This document shows positions 30,326 through 39,865 of a stretch of DNA of 64,000 nucleotides, piece by piece. Both the position numbers and the translations under genes were made by a program. Origin of the DNA: Shinella sp. PSBB067 (GTDB taxonomy: Bacteria; Pseudomonadota; Alphaproteobacteria; Rhizobiales; Rhizobiaceae); the NCBI RefSeq assembly GCF_016839145.1, contig NZ_CP069303.1:2666001-2730000 (forward strand). Reading direction: 5' to 3'. How positions within the stretch are numbered: the first letter of the stretch is position 1; each line of letters opens with the position of its first letter. The notes under the pieces are model-generated. The model was not told where the DNA came from and made no database searches. It was given only the letters and a program-made list of their open reading frames with translations.

Positions 30326-31097
30326 GCCGCGCATCCGCATCGACATCGACGGCCCCGTCGCGACGATCACCGTCGCGCGGCCGGAAAAGCTGAACGCCTT
30401 CGACATCGACATGCTGAAGGAACTGTCCGCCGCCTGCGACACCGTGGAAGCCAATGCTGGCGTGCGCGTCGCCATCCTCACCGGCGAGGGCAAAGCCTTC
30501 TCCGCGGGCGGCGACATCCGCGCCTGGGCGAGCATGGAGCCGAACGAATTCGGCCACGCCTGGGTGCGCTTCGGCCACCGCGTCTTCGAGCGGCTGGCGA
30601 CGCTGCGCATGCCGCTGATCGCCGCAATCAACGGCCATGCGCTGGGCGGCGGGCTGGAACTGGCGGCGGCGGCGGATATCCGCATCGCCGAAGCACAGGT
30701 GAAGATCGGCCTGCCGGAAGCCGGCCTCGGCATGGTGCCGGGCTGGTCCGGCACGCAGCGGCTCGTGAAGCGTTTTGGCGCGCAGACCGTGCGGCGCATG
30801 CTGCTCGGCGGCGAGGTGCTGACGGCAGCGGAGGCGGCAACGCTCGGCATTGTCGATCAGGTCGTAGCGACCGGTGCGGCCGTCGAGGCCGCCAGGGCCT
30901 ATGCGGCGCGCATCGCGGCGCGCGGGCCGGCGGCGACGGAGATTTCCAAGCTGATGATTTCAGTGGCGAACGGCGAGGACAACGGCGCGGCGGTGGAAGC
31001 CCTCGGCTCCATCCTCGTCGCCAAGACCGGGGACCTCAAGGAAGGCGTCGCCGCCTTCACGGGAAAGCGCCCCGCAGAGTTCAAGGGAGAATGGTGA
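30318..31097 (+). CDS. Enoyl-CoA hydratase/isomerase
   Basis: A 259-residue crotonase-fold enzyme. Both catalytic glutamates of hydratases are retained: E114 in GHALGGGLELA and E134 in GLPEAGLG. The oxyanion-hole segment is FSAGGDI (61-67). I use the ATG at 30318, with GGAG 7 bases upstream. With the CoA-transferase before it and the aldehyde dehydrogenase after it, it probably hydrates a 2-enoyl-CoA in a short catabolic route; the true substrate is unknown. Confidence 0.9.
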   Translation: MAEPRIRIDIDGPVATITVARPEKLNAFDIDMLKELSAACDTVEANAGVRVAILTGEGKAFSAGGDIRAWASMEPNEFGHAWVRFGHRVFERLATLRMPLIAAINGHALGGGLELAAAADIRIAEAQVKIGLPEAGLGMVPGWSGTQRLVKRFGAQTVRRMLLGGEVLTAAEAATLGIVDQVVATGAAVEAARAYAARIAARGPAATEISKLMISVANGEDNGAAVEALGSILVAKTGDLKEGVAAFTGKRPAEFKGEW

Positions 31098-32602
31098 TGA
31101 CCGCGCATGCGAAACCTAGGGCGATCGACGATTTCAAGGCGCGCGATTTCCGCATGCTGATCGACGGCGTCTGGACGGAAGGCGCCGGCAGCGCGCTCGA
31201 ACGCGTCGCCCCCGGCCACGGCGTCGTCGTCAGCCGCTATCCAGCCGGCACGAAGGCCGATGCCGAGCGCGCCATTGCCGCCGCCCGCAAGGCCTTCGAC
31301 GAAGGCCCGTGGCCGCGCATGACGGGCGCCGAGCGCTCCAACATCCTGCTCAAGGCCGCCGATCTCATCGCGGCGAAGGCCGACGATCTCGCCTTCCTCG
31401 ACTGCATCGAAAGCGGCAAGCCGATCAGCCAGGCCAAGGGCGAACTTTCCGGCGCGGCCGATATCTGGCGCTATGCCGCCGCCCTTGCTCGCGACCTCCA
31501 CGGCGAGAGCTACAACACGCTCGGCGAAGGCACGTTCGGCGTCGTGCTGCGCGAGGCGATCGGCGTCGTCTCGATCATCACACCCTGGAACTTCCCCTTC
31601 CTGATCGTAAGCCAGAAATTACCCTTCGCGCTCGCCGCCGGCTGCACGACGGTCGTCAAGCCTTCGGAACTGACTTCCGGCTCGACCCTCCTTCTCGGCG
31701 AAATCCTCATCGAGGCGGGCGTTCCGGCGGGCGTCGTCAACATCGTCACCGGCACCGGTCCTGAGGTCGGCGCGCCGATGACGACGCATCCCGATGTCGA
31801 CATGGTCTCCTTCACCGGCTCCACAGGTGTCGGCCGCCTCACCATGGCGAATGCCGCGCAGACGCTGAAGAAGGTGTCGCTGGAACTCGGCGGCAAGAAC
31901 CCGCAGATCGTCTTCCCCGACGCCGATCTCGACGCATTCATCGACGCCGCCGTCTTCGGCGCCTATTTCAATGCCGGCGAATGCTGCAATGCCGGCTCGC
32001 GGCTGATCCTGCACACGTCCATCGCAGCGGAGGTGACGGCGCGCGTCGCGGAGCTGGCAAAGAAGGTGAAGGTCGGCGATCCGCTCGATCCGACGACGCA
32101 GGTCGGCGCGATCATCACGCCGCAGCATCTCGAAAAGATCGGCGCCTATGTCGACGGCGCGGCGAAGGCCGGCGCCTCGGTGGCGCTGGGCGGCACGGCG
32201 CTCGATCTCGGCCTCGGCCAGTTCATGGCCCCGACGATCCTTTCCGGCGTGAAGCCGGACATGGCGGTCGCCCGCGAGGAGGTGTTCGGCCCGGTCCTCT
32301 CCGTGCTGACCTTCGAGACGACGGACGAGGCGATCCGCATAGCCAATGCCATCGACTATGGCCTTTCGGCCGGCGTCTGGAGCCGCGATTTCGACACCTG
32401 CCTGACCATCGGCCGCAAGGTGCGCGCCGGCACGGTCTGGATGAACACCTTCATGGACGGCGCGTCGGAGCTGCCCTTCGGCGGCTACCGCCAGTCCGGC
32501 CTCGGCCGCGAACTCGGTCGCCATGCCGTGGAGGACTATACGGAGACCAAGACGCTCAACATGCATATGGGCGCGCGCACCGGCTGGTGGATGCCGCGAT
32601 GA
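31097..32602 (+). CDS. NAD(P)-dependent aldehyde dehydrogenase
   Basis: A 501-residue ALDH-superfamily enzyme. The catalytic glutamate is in SLELGGKNPQ and the nucleophilic cysteine in NAGECCNAGSR; TPWNFPFLIVSQKL and FTGSTGVG mark the NAD site. GGGAGA lies 6 bases before the ATG at 31097, which overlaps the hydratase stop; an ATG 6 bases earlier is also possible. Last gene of the LacI operon, followed by a convergent regulator gene. Confidence 0.9.
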   Translation: MTAHAKPRAIDDFKARDFRMLIDGVWTEGAGSALERVAPGHGVVVSRYPAGTKADAERAIAAARKAFDEGPWPRMTGAERSNILLKAADLIAAKADDLAFLDCIESGKPISQAKGELSGAADIWRYAAALARDLHGESYNTLGEGTFGVVLREAIGVVSIITPWNFPFLIVSQKLPFALAAGCTTVVKPSELTSGSTLLLGEILIEAGVPAGVVNIVTGTGPEVGAPMTTHPDVDMVSFTGSTGVGRLTMANAAQTLKKVSLELGGKNPQIVFPDADLDAFIDAAVFGAYFNAGECCNAGSRLILHTSIAAEVTARVAELAKKVKVGDPLDPTTQVGAIITPQHLEKIGAYVDGAAKAGASVALGGTALDLGLGQFMAPTILSGVKPDMAVAREEVFGPVLSVLTFETTDEAIRIANAIDYGLSAGVWSRDFDTCLTIGRKVRAGTVWMNTFMDGASELPFGGYRQSGLGRELGRHAVEDYTETKTLNMHMGARTGWWMPR

Positions 32603-32649
32603 AAGACACCTTCCCGACAACCACGGCTGGGATCGGCTCCGCCGCCCGC

Positions 32650-33702
32650 TCAGGGCGTCGGGAAGCTGAATTGCGGGCTTTGCAGCAGGGTGAGCTCACC
32701 CGCCGGCTCGCCGGCGATGCGCCGCAGCAGCAGCCGGCCCATGGCCTCACCGGCCGCCGTCAGGTCCTCGTAGATGGTCTCGACCTTCGGCTGGATCTGG
32801 CTGAGCAGGCGCGAGGTCTGCTTGGCGACGATGTCGTATTCGCCGCCGAGGGCAAGGCCGTTGTCGCTCATGCCGGTGATGGTCGCGAGCGCGGAGACTT
32901 CGCCGGGACAGGTGAAGCCATCAGGCGGATCGGCCTCGGCGCTGCGGCGGCGCATATGGTCGCGGATCATGTCGGCGGGGCTGTCGAGGTCGAGGGCCTC
33001 GGGGATCTCGTAGGCGATGCCCGCCTCGCGCACGGCGGTCATGAAGCCGTGCAGCATGTGCTGGTGGAAGGTCAGGCGCCTCGGCGGCAGGATGATCGTC
33101 ACCTTGCGCCGGCCCTTGACGATCAGGCGCTTCGTCGCCTCGTAGGCGAAGGCGAAATTGTCGTAGTCGACGAAGGCGTGCGGGGTGGAAAATTCCGTGC
33201 GGCCATGCGTGATGAAGGGAAAGCTGTTCTCCAGCAGCAGCCGCACGCGCGGATCGAAGGGCTCGGTGCGCGAGAAGATCAGGCCGTCGGCCATGCCGTT
33301 GCGGATGATATAGTTGACCGCATCGACATTGCTGCCGTCGAGGAAATTCGGCGTGACGATGAGATGGTAGGGCGTCGCCTGGAGGGCGCGCGCAAGGCCA
33401 TGCATGACGGAGGTGCCGAAGCCGAGGATTTCCTCGTGCGGATCGAGCAGCACGGAAATGACATTGGTGCGGCCGGTCTTGAGGCGCTGGGCGGCGCGGT
33501 CCGGCAGGTAGCCGATGGCCGCGGCGACCTCGTGCACCCGGCGGCGCGTCGCCTCGGAGATCTGCGGCGCATTGCCGAGCGCGCGCGAGACCGTGGTGAT
33601 CGCAAGCCCCGTCATTTCCGCGATCGTCTTCAGCGTCGGCTTGCCGGCTCGAAGCGTGCTGCGGGCGGGGTCACTGTCGGCGGGCTTTTCGATGCGGGAC
33701 AC
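32650..33702 (-). CDS. LacI-family transcriptional regulator of the sugar ABC locus
   Basis: A LacI-type repressor with helix-turn-helix TLKTIAEMTGLAITTVSRAL and a sugar-binding-type effector domain. I use the GTG at 33702 (VSRIEKPADSD), with GAAGAAG upstream, for 350 residues; an ATG at 33762 would add 20 residues with no ribosome-binding site. It is divergent from the sugar-binding-protein gene, and two LacI-type sites lie between them. The effector is probably the imported sugar or polyol. Confidence 0.87.
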   Translation of the reverse strand: MSRIEKPADSDPARSTLRAGKPTLKTIAEMTGLAITTVSRALGNAPQISEATRRRVHEVAAAIGYLPDRAAQRLKTGRTNVISVLLDPHEEILGFGTSVMHGLARALQATPYHLIVTPNFLDGSNVDAVNYIIRNGMADGLIFSRTEPFDPRVRLLLENSFPFITHGRTEFSTPHAFVDYDNFAFAYEATKRLIVKGRRKVTIILPPRRLTFHQHMLHGFMTAVREAGIAYEIPEALDLDSPADMIRDHMRRRSAEADPPDGFTCPGEVSALATITGMSDNGLALGGEYDIVAKQTSRLLSQIQPKVETIYEDLTAAGEAMGRLLLRRIAGEPAGELTLLQSPQFSFPTP

Positions 33703-33784
33703 GGATACGCTTCTTCGGATGGCGTCAGTCAATTGGCGGCACCATATCGATGCGCCCGGCATTCGGCAATCTTGCGCTGCACAG

Positions 33785-33928
33785 AATTTAAAACGATTTC
33801 ACTGCGCCGCACAAAGCCATTCGGAACGGCTGACCTGCCTGCGCTTCCGGAATTTACCGCGTTTATCGAGACAGCCGCCGGTCCGTGCCATCGCGGCTTG
33901 ACTCCGCAAATTTACAACGTTTTAAATT
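33785..33928. promoter_or_regulatory. Two LacI-type operators between lacI and the sugar ABC operon
   Basis: AATTTACAACGTTTTAAATT (33909-33928) is a near-perfect CG-centred palindrome facing the binding-protein gene; AATTTAAAACGATTTC (33785-33800) shares the AATTTAxAACG half and lies on the regulator side. The pair suggests autoregulation plus repression of the transport operon, perhaps with looping over about 124 bases. Confidence 0.68.
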
Positions 33929-34034
33929 GGCGCGGCACTTTGAGCCATGGACCAGATTCCGACGCGCCTTCGGGCCTCGGGGAAATCGGCGGGAGGAGGC
34001 TCTCGCCCTCGAACTTGCAAACGGGAGGAATACG

Positions 34035-35285
34035 ATGCGCAAGTTTCTGACGACCACCGCAGCGATTGCGGTGCTGATGGGCATGGGTGGCACCGCCGCC
34101 CGCGCAGCCGAGAATGTGGAAGTCCTCCACTGGTGGACTTCGGGCGGTGAGGCCGCCGCGCTCGACGTCCTCAAGAAGGACCTCGAATCCAAGGGCATTT
34201 CCTGGACCGACATGCCGGTCGCCGGCGGCGGCGGCACGGAAGCCATGACGGTGCTGCGCGCCCGCGTCACGGCCGGCAACGCGCCGACCGCGGTGCAGAT
34301 GCTCGGCTTCGACATTCTCGACTGGGCCAAGGAAGGCGCGCTCGGCAATCTCGACGACGTCGCCGCCAAGGAAGGCTGGGACAAGGTGATCCCGACCGCC
34401 CTGCAGCAGTTCTCGAAATATGACGGCCACTGGATCGCCGCGCCGGTCAACGTCCACTCCACCAACTGGATGTGGATCAACAAGGAAGCGCTCGACAAGG
34501 CCGGCGGCAAGGAACCGGCGAACTGGGACGAACTCGTCGCCCTTCTCGACAAGTTCAAGGAACAGGGCATCACGCCGGTCGCCCATGGCGGCCAGCCGTG
34601 GCAGGACGCGACGATCTTCGACGCGGTCGTGCTCTCCTTCGGCAATGACTTCTACAAGAAGGCCTTCATCGACCTCGACCCGGAAACGCTGGGCAGCGAC
34701 CAGATGAAGGAAGCCTTCGACCGCATGACGAAGCTGCGCTCCTATGTGGACGACAACTTCTCCGGCCGTGACTGGAACCTTGCGTCCGCCATGGTCATCG
34801 AAGGCAAGGCGGGCCTGCAGTTCATGGGCGACTGGGCGAAGGGCGAGTTCATCAAGGCCGGCAAGAAGCCGGGCTCGGACTTCGTCTGCATGCGCTTCCC
34901 CGGCACGCAGGGCTCCGTGACCTTCAACTCCGACCAGTTCGCGATGTTCAAGGTCGCCGAAGACAAGGTTCCGGCCCAGCTCGCCATGGCCTCGGCCATC
35001 GAGAATCCGGTCTTCCAGTCGGCCTTCAACGTGGTCAAGGGCTCGGCCCCGGCCCGCACGGACGTCTCGGACGAAGCCTTCGACGATTGCGGCAAGAAGG
35101 CCATCAAGGACCTCGCGGAAGCCAACACCAACGGCACGCTGTTCGGCTCCATGGCGCACGGCCACGCCAATCCGGCCTCCGTCAAGAACGCGATCTACGA
35201 CGTCGTGACCCGCCAGTTCAACGGCGAGCTTTCCTCCGAGGAAGCCGTGACGGAACTGAAGGCCGCCGTCGAGGCCGCAAAGTAA
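34035..35285 (+). CDS. Sugar ABC transporter, periplasmic binding protein (CUT1 family)
   Basis: A 416-residue family 1 binding protein with a Sec signal ([19 protein letters not shown] then AARA, cut near 25). [19 protein letters not shown] opens the mature part, as in glucose/mannose-type rhizobial binding proteins. The ATG has GGGAGGAA upstream. It begins an operon with two permeases and an ATPase; the intervening 167 bases before the first permease hold a large palindromic repeat. The sugar is not determinable from sequence. Confidence 0.92.
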   Translation: MRKFLTTTAAIAVLMGMGGTAARAAENVEVLHWWTSGGEAAALDVLKKDLESKGISWTDMPVAGGGGTEAMTVLRARVTAGNAPTAVQMLGFDILDWAKEGALGNLDDVAAKEGWDKVIPTALQQFSKYDGHWIAAPVNVHSTNWMWINKEALDKAGGKEPANWDELVALLDKFKEQGITPVAHGGQPWQDATIFDAVVLSFGNDFYKKAFIDLDPETLGSDQMKEAFDRMTKLRSYVDDNFSGRDWNLASAMVIEGKAGLQFMGDWAKGEFIKAGKKPGSDFVCMRFPGTQGSVTFNSDQFAMFKVAEDKVPAQLAMASAIENPVFQSAFNVVKGSAPARTDVSDEAFDDCGKKAIKDLAEANTNGTLFGSMAHGHANPASVKNAIYDVVTRQFNGELSSEEAVTELKAAVEAAK

Positions 35286-35297
35286 GGCAAGGGCGCT

Positions 35298-35410
35298 GCC
35301 CCTCACCCTGGCCCTCTCCCCGCAAGCGGGGAGAGGGAATTGAGAGGGCACGGCAGACCTCCTTTTCCCCGCCTGCGGGGAGAAGGTGCCGGCAGGCGGA
35401 TGAGGGGCAC
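35298..35410. repeat. RIME-like repeat between binding protein and permease genes
   Basis: Ends GCCCCTCACC (35298-35307) and TGAGGGGCAC (35401-35410) are inverted relative to one another. Inside are two strong stems: CCCTCTCCCCGC with GCGGGGAGAGGG (35312-35337) and CCTTTTCCCCGC with GCGGGGAGAAGG (35361-35386, one wobble). At least 22 bases after the second stem recur exactly near 40691. It matches the description of rhizobial intergenic mosaic elements. Confidence 0.8.
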
Positions 35411-35452
35411 GGCCCCGCCGCCGCAAACACACGAATAATGGTGGTATCGACC

Positions 35453-36334
35453 ATGGATAGCCGAAGCCGGCTGCAGGAGCTTCTGCCGAAGCTCGTGCTG
35501 GCACCCAGTTTCCTCATCGTGCTCGTCTTCGTCTACGGCTTCATCGCCTATACGGGCTTCCTGTCGCTGACGGACAGCAAGATGCTGCCCTCCTACAATT
35601 TCGTGGGGCTGAGCAACTATTCCAAGCTCTGGGCGCTGCCGCACTGGTGGCGGGCGATCTCGAACCTGGCGATCTTCGCCTCGCTCTACATCGTCATCTG
35701 CTCGGTGCTGGGCCTGGCGCTCGCCATCCTGCTCGACCAGAAGATCCGCGCCGAAGGCATCCTCAGGCCGATCTATCTCTACCCGATGGCGCTCTCCTTC
35801 ATCGTGACGGGCACCGCGTGGAAATGGTTCCTCGATCCCGGCATCGGCCTTGAGAACACCATGCATCTGTGGGGCTGGGAGAGCTTTGCCTTCAACTGGA
35901 TCAAGGACCGCAACTACGCCATCTACTGCGTGGTGATCGCCGCCGTCTGGCAGTCCTCCGGCTTCGTCATGGCCATGTTCCTCGCCGGCCTTCGCGGCGT
36001 CGACAACGAGATCATCAAGGCCGCCCAGATCGACGGGGCCTCCACCTCGACCATCTACCGCCGCATCATCATCCCGCTGATGCGCCCGGTCTTCCTCTCC
36101 GCCTTCGTCGTGCTCGCGCACCTCGCCATCAAGGCCTACGACCTCGTCGTGGCGCTGACCGGCGGCGGGCCGGGGCAGGCGACCGAGCTGCCGGCCACCT
36201 TCATGTATTCCTACACCTTCACCCGCAACCAGATGGGCATCGGCGCCTCCTCGGCGATCATCATGCTGGTCATGATCTTCTCGATCATCATCCCCTATCT
36301 CTATTCCGAAATCCGCGGAGGCAAAGGCCGATGA
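35453..36334 (+). CDS. Sugar ABC transporter, permease 1 (MalF-like)
   Basis: A 293-residue inner-membrane permease with about six helices and the ABC-coupling EAA loop (NEIIKAAQIDGASTSTIYRR). The ATG at 35453 has GGTGG 8 bases upstream; an ATG at 35438 is possible but poorly preceded. It overlaps the second permease by 4 bases. Confidence 0.92.
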   Translation: MDSRSRLQELLPKLVLAPSFLIVLVFVYGFIAYTGFLSLTDSKMLPSYNFVGLSNYSKLWALPHWWRAISNLAIFASLYIVICSVLGLALAILLDQKIRAEGILRPIYLYPMALSFIVTGTAWKWFLDPGIGLENTMHLWGWESFAFNWIKDRNYAIYCVVIAAVWQSSGFVMAMFLAGLRGVDNEIIKAAQIDGASTSTIYRRIIIPLMRPVFLSAFVVLAHLAIKAYDLVVALTGGGPGQATELPATFMYSYTFTRNQMGIGASSAIIMLVMIFSIIIPYLYSEIRGGKGR

Positions 36335-37212
36335 GCGCGCAAAGCCCCGACAACATCATCTCGCACGGCCGCCTGACGCGCGCCCTCATCTACACCGCGC
36401 TCATCGTCTTCGCGTTCTACTACCTGCTGCCGCTCTACGTGATGCTGGTGAACTCGCTGAAGCCGCTGGAGGAGATCCGCCAGGGCGGCATGCTGAACCT
36501 GCCGAAAGAATGGACGATAGAGCCCTGGATCTCCGCCTGGTCGACGGCGCAGATCGGCGTGCAGCCGACGGGCCTTCGCCCCTTCTTCATCAACTCGATC
36601 CTGATGGTCGTGCCGGCCGTCGCGATCTCCACGATCATCGGCGCGCTGAACGGCTACGTGCTGACCAAGTGGCAGTTCAAGGGCTCGAACGTCTTCTTCG
36701 GCCTGCTGCTGCTCTCCTGCTTCATCCCGTTCCAGATCGTGCTGATCCCGATGGCGCGCATTCTCGGGATGATCGGGCTTGCCGGCTCGCTCTGGGGGCT
36801 GATCCTCGTGCACGTCGTCTACGGCCTCGGCTTCACGACGCTCTATTTCCGCAACTACTATGAGAACTTCCCGACCGAGCTGGTGCGCGCGGCGCAGATC
36901 GACGGGGCGAGCTTCTTCCAGATCTTCTACCGCATCCTGCTGCCGTCCTCCGGCCCGATCATCGTCGTCTCGGTCATCTGGCAGTTCACCAATATCTGGA
37001 ACGACTTCCTGTTCGGCGCCTCCTTCTCCGGCGCATCGACGACGCCGATGACGGTGGCGCTCAACAACCTCGTCTCCTCGTCGACCGGCGTGAAGGAATA
37101 CAACGTGCATTTCGCGGGCGCGATCCTCGCGGCGCTGCCCACCCTCATCGTCTACATCGTCTCCGGACGCTATTTCGTGCGCGGCCTGATGTCCGGCGCC
37201 GTGAAAGGATAA
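36331..37212 (+). CDS. Sugar ABC transporter, permease 2 (MalG-like)
   Basis: A 293-residue partner permease with six predicted helices and the EAA loop TELVRAAQIDGASFFQIFYR. It starts in an ATGA overlap with the first permease; the ATPase follows after 6 bases. Confidence 0.93.
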   Translation: MSAQSPDNIISHGRLTRALIYTALIVFAFYYLLPLYVMLVNSLKPLEEIRQGGMLNLPKEWTIEPWISAWSTAQIGVQPTGLRPFFINSILMVVPAVAISTIIGALNGYVLTKWQFKGSNVFFGLLLLSCFIPFQIVLIPMARILGMIGLAGSLWGLILVHVVYGLGFTTLYFRNYYENFPTELVRAAQIDGASFFQIFYRILLPSSGPIIVVSVIWQFTNIWNDFLFGASFSGASTTPMTVALNNLVSSSTGVKEYNVHFAGAILAALPTLIVYIVSGRYFVRGLMSGAVKG

Positions 37213-37218
37213 CGCCCC

Positions 37219-38349
37219 ATGTCTTCCACGAATACGTCGTTCCTGAAGATCAGCAACCTGCGCAAGTCCTACGGCGCGCTCGAAATCCTGAAGGATATCA
37301 ACATCGAGATCGAGGAGGGCGGCTTCCTCGTGCTCGTCGGCCCCTCCGGCTGCGGCAAGTCCACGCTGCTCAACACCATCGCCGGGCTGGAGCCGATCAC
37401 CTCGGGCGACATCGCCATCGACGGCCGCTCGGTCACGGGCCTGCATCCTTCCAAGCGCGACATCGCCATGGTCTTCCAGTCCTACGCGCTCTACCCGAAC
37501 ATGACGGTCGCCGGGAACATCGCCTTCGGCATGGAGATCCGCGGCGTGCCGAAGGAGGAGCGCGACAAGGCGATCAAACAGGTCGCCGACATGCTGCAGA
37601 TCGGCCACCTCCTGGAACGCAAGCCCGGCCAGCTCTCCGGCGGCCAGCGCCAGCGCGTCGCCATGGGCCGGGCGCTGGTGCGCGATCCGAAGCTCTTCCT
37701 CTTCGACGAGCCGCTGTCGAACCTCGACGCGAAACTCCGCGTCGACATGCGCACCGAGATCAAGCGCCTGCATCACCGCATGAAGACGACCATCGTCTAC
37801 GTGACGCACGACCAGATCGAGGCGATGACGCTCGCCACCAAGATCGCCGTCCTGAAGGACGGCGTGCTGCAGCAGTTCGGCTCGCCCGCGGAGATCTACA
37901 ACAACCCGGCCAACACCTTCGTCGCCGACTTCATGGGCTCGCCCGCGATGAACCTTCTCACGGCAAGGGTCGAGAACAACGGCGCGGGCGTCGCCGTCTC
38001 GCTCGCCCGCCATCAGGCCGAGCCGCTGGTGCTGTCGGTGCCGAATGCGCCGGGCGGCCTTTCGGCCTATGGCGGCAAGGACGTGATCTTCGGCATCCGC
38101 CCGGAGGCCCTGACCGACCCTGATGGCGCGGACCGCAATGCCCGCACGGTCGCCGAGGGCGATTGCCTGATCGAGGTGGTCGAGCCCGCCGGCGCCGACA
38201 CCTTCGCCGTCACCCATCTCGGCGGCAAGGAGATCGTCGCGCGCCTGCGCGCCGACGTGCGCATCGCGGCCGGCCAGACCGCGCGCCTCGCCTTCAACCT
38301 CGACAAGGCCGTGTTCTTCGACCCCGCAAGCCAGCTTCGTATCGCCTGA
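37219..38349 (+). CDS. Sugar ABC transporter, ATP-binding protein (UgpC/MsmX type)
   Basis: A 376-residue ATPase with Walker A GPSGCGKST, Q-loop FQSYALYPNMTV, signature LSGGQRQR and Walker B LFLFDEPLSNLDAKLR. The C-terminal 130 residues form the TOBE/OB domain of the MalK group (DVIFGIRPEAL). The GMC gene begins 7 bases after its stop. Confidence 0.94.
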   Translation: MSSTNTSFLKISNLRKSYGALEILKDINIEIEEGGFLVLVGPSGCGKSTLLNTIAGLEPITSGDIAIDGRSVTGLHPSKRDIAMVFQSYALYPNMTVAGNIAFGMEIRGVPKEERDKAIKQVADMLQIGHLLERKPGQLSGGQRQRVAMGRALVRDPKLFLFDEPLSNLDAKLRVDMRTEIKRLHHRMKTTIVYVTHDQIEAMTLATKIAVLKDGVLQQFGSPAEIYNNPANTFVADFMGSPAMNLLTARVENNGAGVAVSLARHQAEPLVLSVPNAPGGLSAYGGKDVIFGIRPEALTDPDGADRNARTVAEGDCLIEVVEPAGADTFAVTHLGGKEIVARLRADVRIAAGQTARLAFNLDKAVFFDPASQLRIA

Positions 38350-38356
38350 GAAACCC

Positions 38357-39865
38357 ATGACCACGCAGCCGGACATCGTCATCATCGGATCGGGCATCGG
38401 CGGCGCCACCATGGCCGCCGCGCTGGCCCCGACGGGCGCCAGGATCGTCATCCTCGAGGCGGGCGACCATCTGCCCGACCTGCCAGAGAACCGCGACCAG
38501 CGCGCCATCTTCCAGCGCGGCCATTTCCGCCCGAAGGAGATGTGGTACGAGGCCGGCGGGACCGCCTTCAACCCCGGCAACTACTACAATGTCGGCGGCA
38601 ACTCGAAATTCTACGGCGCGGTGCTGGTGCGCTACCGCCGCGAGGATTTCGAGGAAATGCGCCACCGCGACGGCGTCTCCCCCGCCTGGCCCTTCCCCTA
38701 CGAGGAGCTGGAACCGTGGTACTCCGCCGCCGAAAGGCTCTACAACGTGCGCGGCACGCTGGGAGAGGACCCGACCGAGCCGCACCATTCCGCGCCCTAC
38801 CCCTTCCCACCCGTGCCGGACGAGCCGGCCATCGCGAAGGTCCGCGCGAAGATGAAGGCGAACGGCCTGCATCCTTATTCCCTGCCGCTCGGCGTCGATA
38901 TCGACCGCTGGCTCGCCAAGGCGAAGACGCCGTGGGACGCGCACCCGAACTGCAACGACGGCAAGATGGACGCGGAAAGCACGGCGCTGGCCGAAGCCCT
39001 GAAACATCCGAATGTCGAATTGCGCACCAACTGCCGCGTGACGCGGCTTGCCACCGCCCCGCACGGCCGCACGATCTCGACCGTGCACTACGTTCGCGGC
39101 GGCGAGGCGGAGAGCGTTTCGCCGAGGCTGGTGATCCTCTCGGCCGGCGCGGTGCAATCCGCCGTGCTTTTGCTGCGCTCGGCTTCGGAAGCTTTCCCGA
39201 AGGGGCTTGCCAACAGCTCCGACCAGGTCGGCCGCAACTTCATGAACCACAATTCGAGCGCCGTGATCGGCCTCTCGCCCTTCTACAGCAACACCTCCGT
39301 CTACCAGAAGACCTTCGGCTTCAACGACTATTACCTCTCGGACGGCAACGGCGGCCCGCCGCTCGGCAATGTGCAGCTTCTCGGCCGCGTCTCGGGCAAG
39401 ATCCTGAAGGCCAACATGCCCTCCGTGCCGGAATGGCTGCTGGAGCAGGTCGCCAGCCGCACCATCGATTTCTACGCGATGAGCGAGGACCTGCCGCATC
39501 CCGAAAGCCGCATCACGGTCGACCGTGACCGCATCGTCATAAAATGGACGCGCACCAACTGGCAGGCCCATCTCGATCTCGTGAGCAAGTTGAAAAGCGC
39601 GCTCAAGAAGGCCGGCTTCCCGATCGTGCTCGCCCGCGCCTTCGACAAGCGCACGCCCTCGCATCAATGCGGTACCGTGCGCATCGGCAGCGATCCGGCG
39701 ACGGCGCCGCTCGACATCTGGTGCCGCGCCCATGACCATCCGAACCTCTTCGTGGTCGACGCTTCCTGCCTGCCGACCTCCGCCGCCGTGAACCCGGCCC
39801 TGACGGTCGCTGCGCAGGCATTGCGGGTCGCCGATCACATCCAGTCGAGGGACCTCGCCGCATGA
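38357..39865 (+). CDS. GMC family oxidoreductase 1
   Basis: A 502-residue flavoprotein of the glucose-methanol-choline group. The dinucleotide motif is IIGSGIGGATMAAAL (8-22), with LEAGDHLP after it. The C-terminal part has HQCGTVRIGSDP, bearing the likely catalytic His, and AAVNPALTVAAQALRVADHI. It probably oxidises the imported sugar or polyol. It overlaps the next gene by 4 bases. Confidence 0.88.
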   Translation: MTTQPDIVIIGSGIGGATMAAALAPTGARIVILEAGDHLPDLPENRDQRAIFQRGHFRPKEMWYEAGGTAFNPGNYYNVGGNSKFYGAVLVRYRREDFEEMRHRDGVSPAWPFPYEELEPWYSAAERLYNVRGTLGEDPTEPHHSAPYPFPPVPDEPAIAKVRAKMKANGLHPYSLPLGVDIDRWLAKAKTPWDAHPNCNDGKMDAESTALAEALKHPNVELRTNCRVTRLATAPHGRTISTVHYVRGGEAESVSPRLVILSAGAVQSAVLLLRSASEAFPKGLANSSDQVGRNFMNHNSSAVIGLSPFYSNTSVYQKTFGFNDYYLSDGNGGPPLGNVQLLGRVSGKILKANMPSVPEWLLEQVASRTIDFYAMSEDLPHPESRITVDRDRIVIKWTRTNWQAHLDLVSKLKSALKKAGFPIVLARAFDKRTPSHQCGTVRIGSDPATAPLDIWCRAHDHPNLFVVDASCLPTSAAVNPALTVAAQALRVADHIQSRDLAA

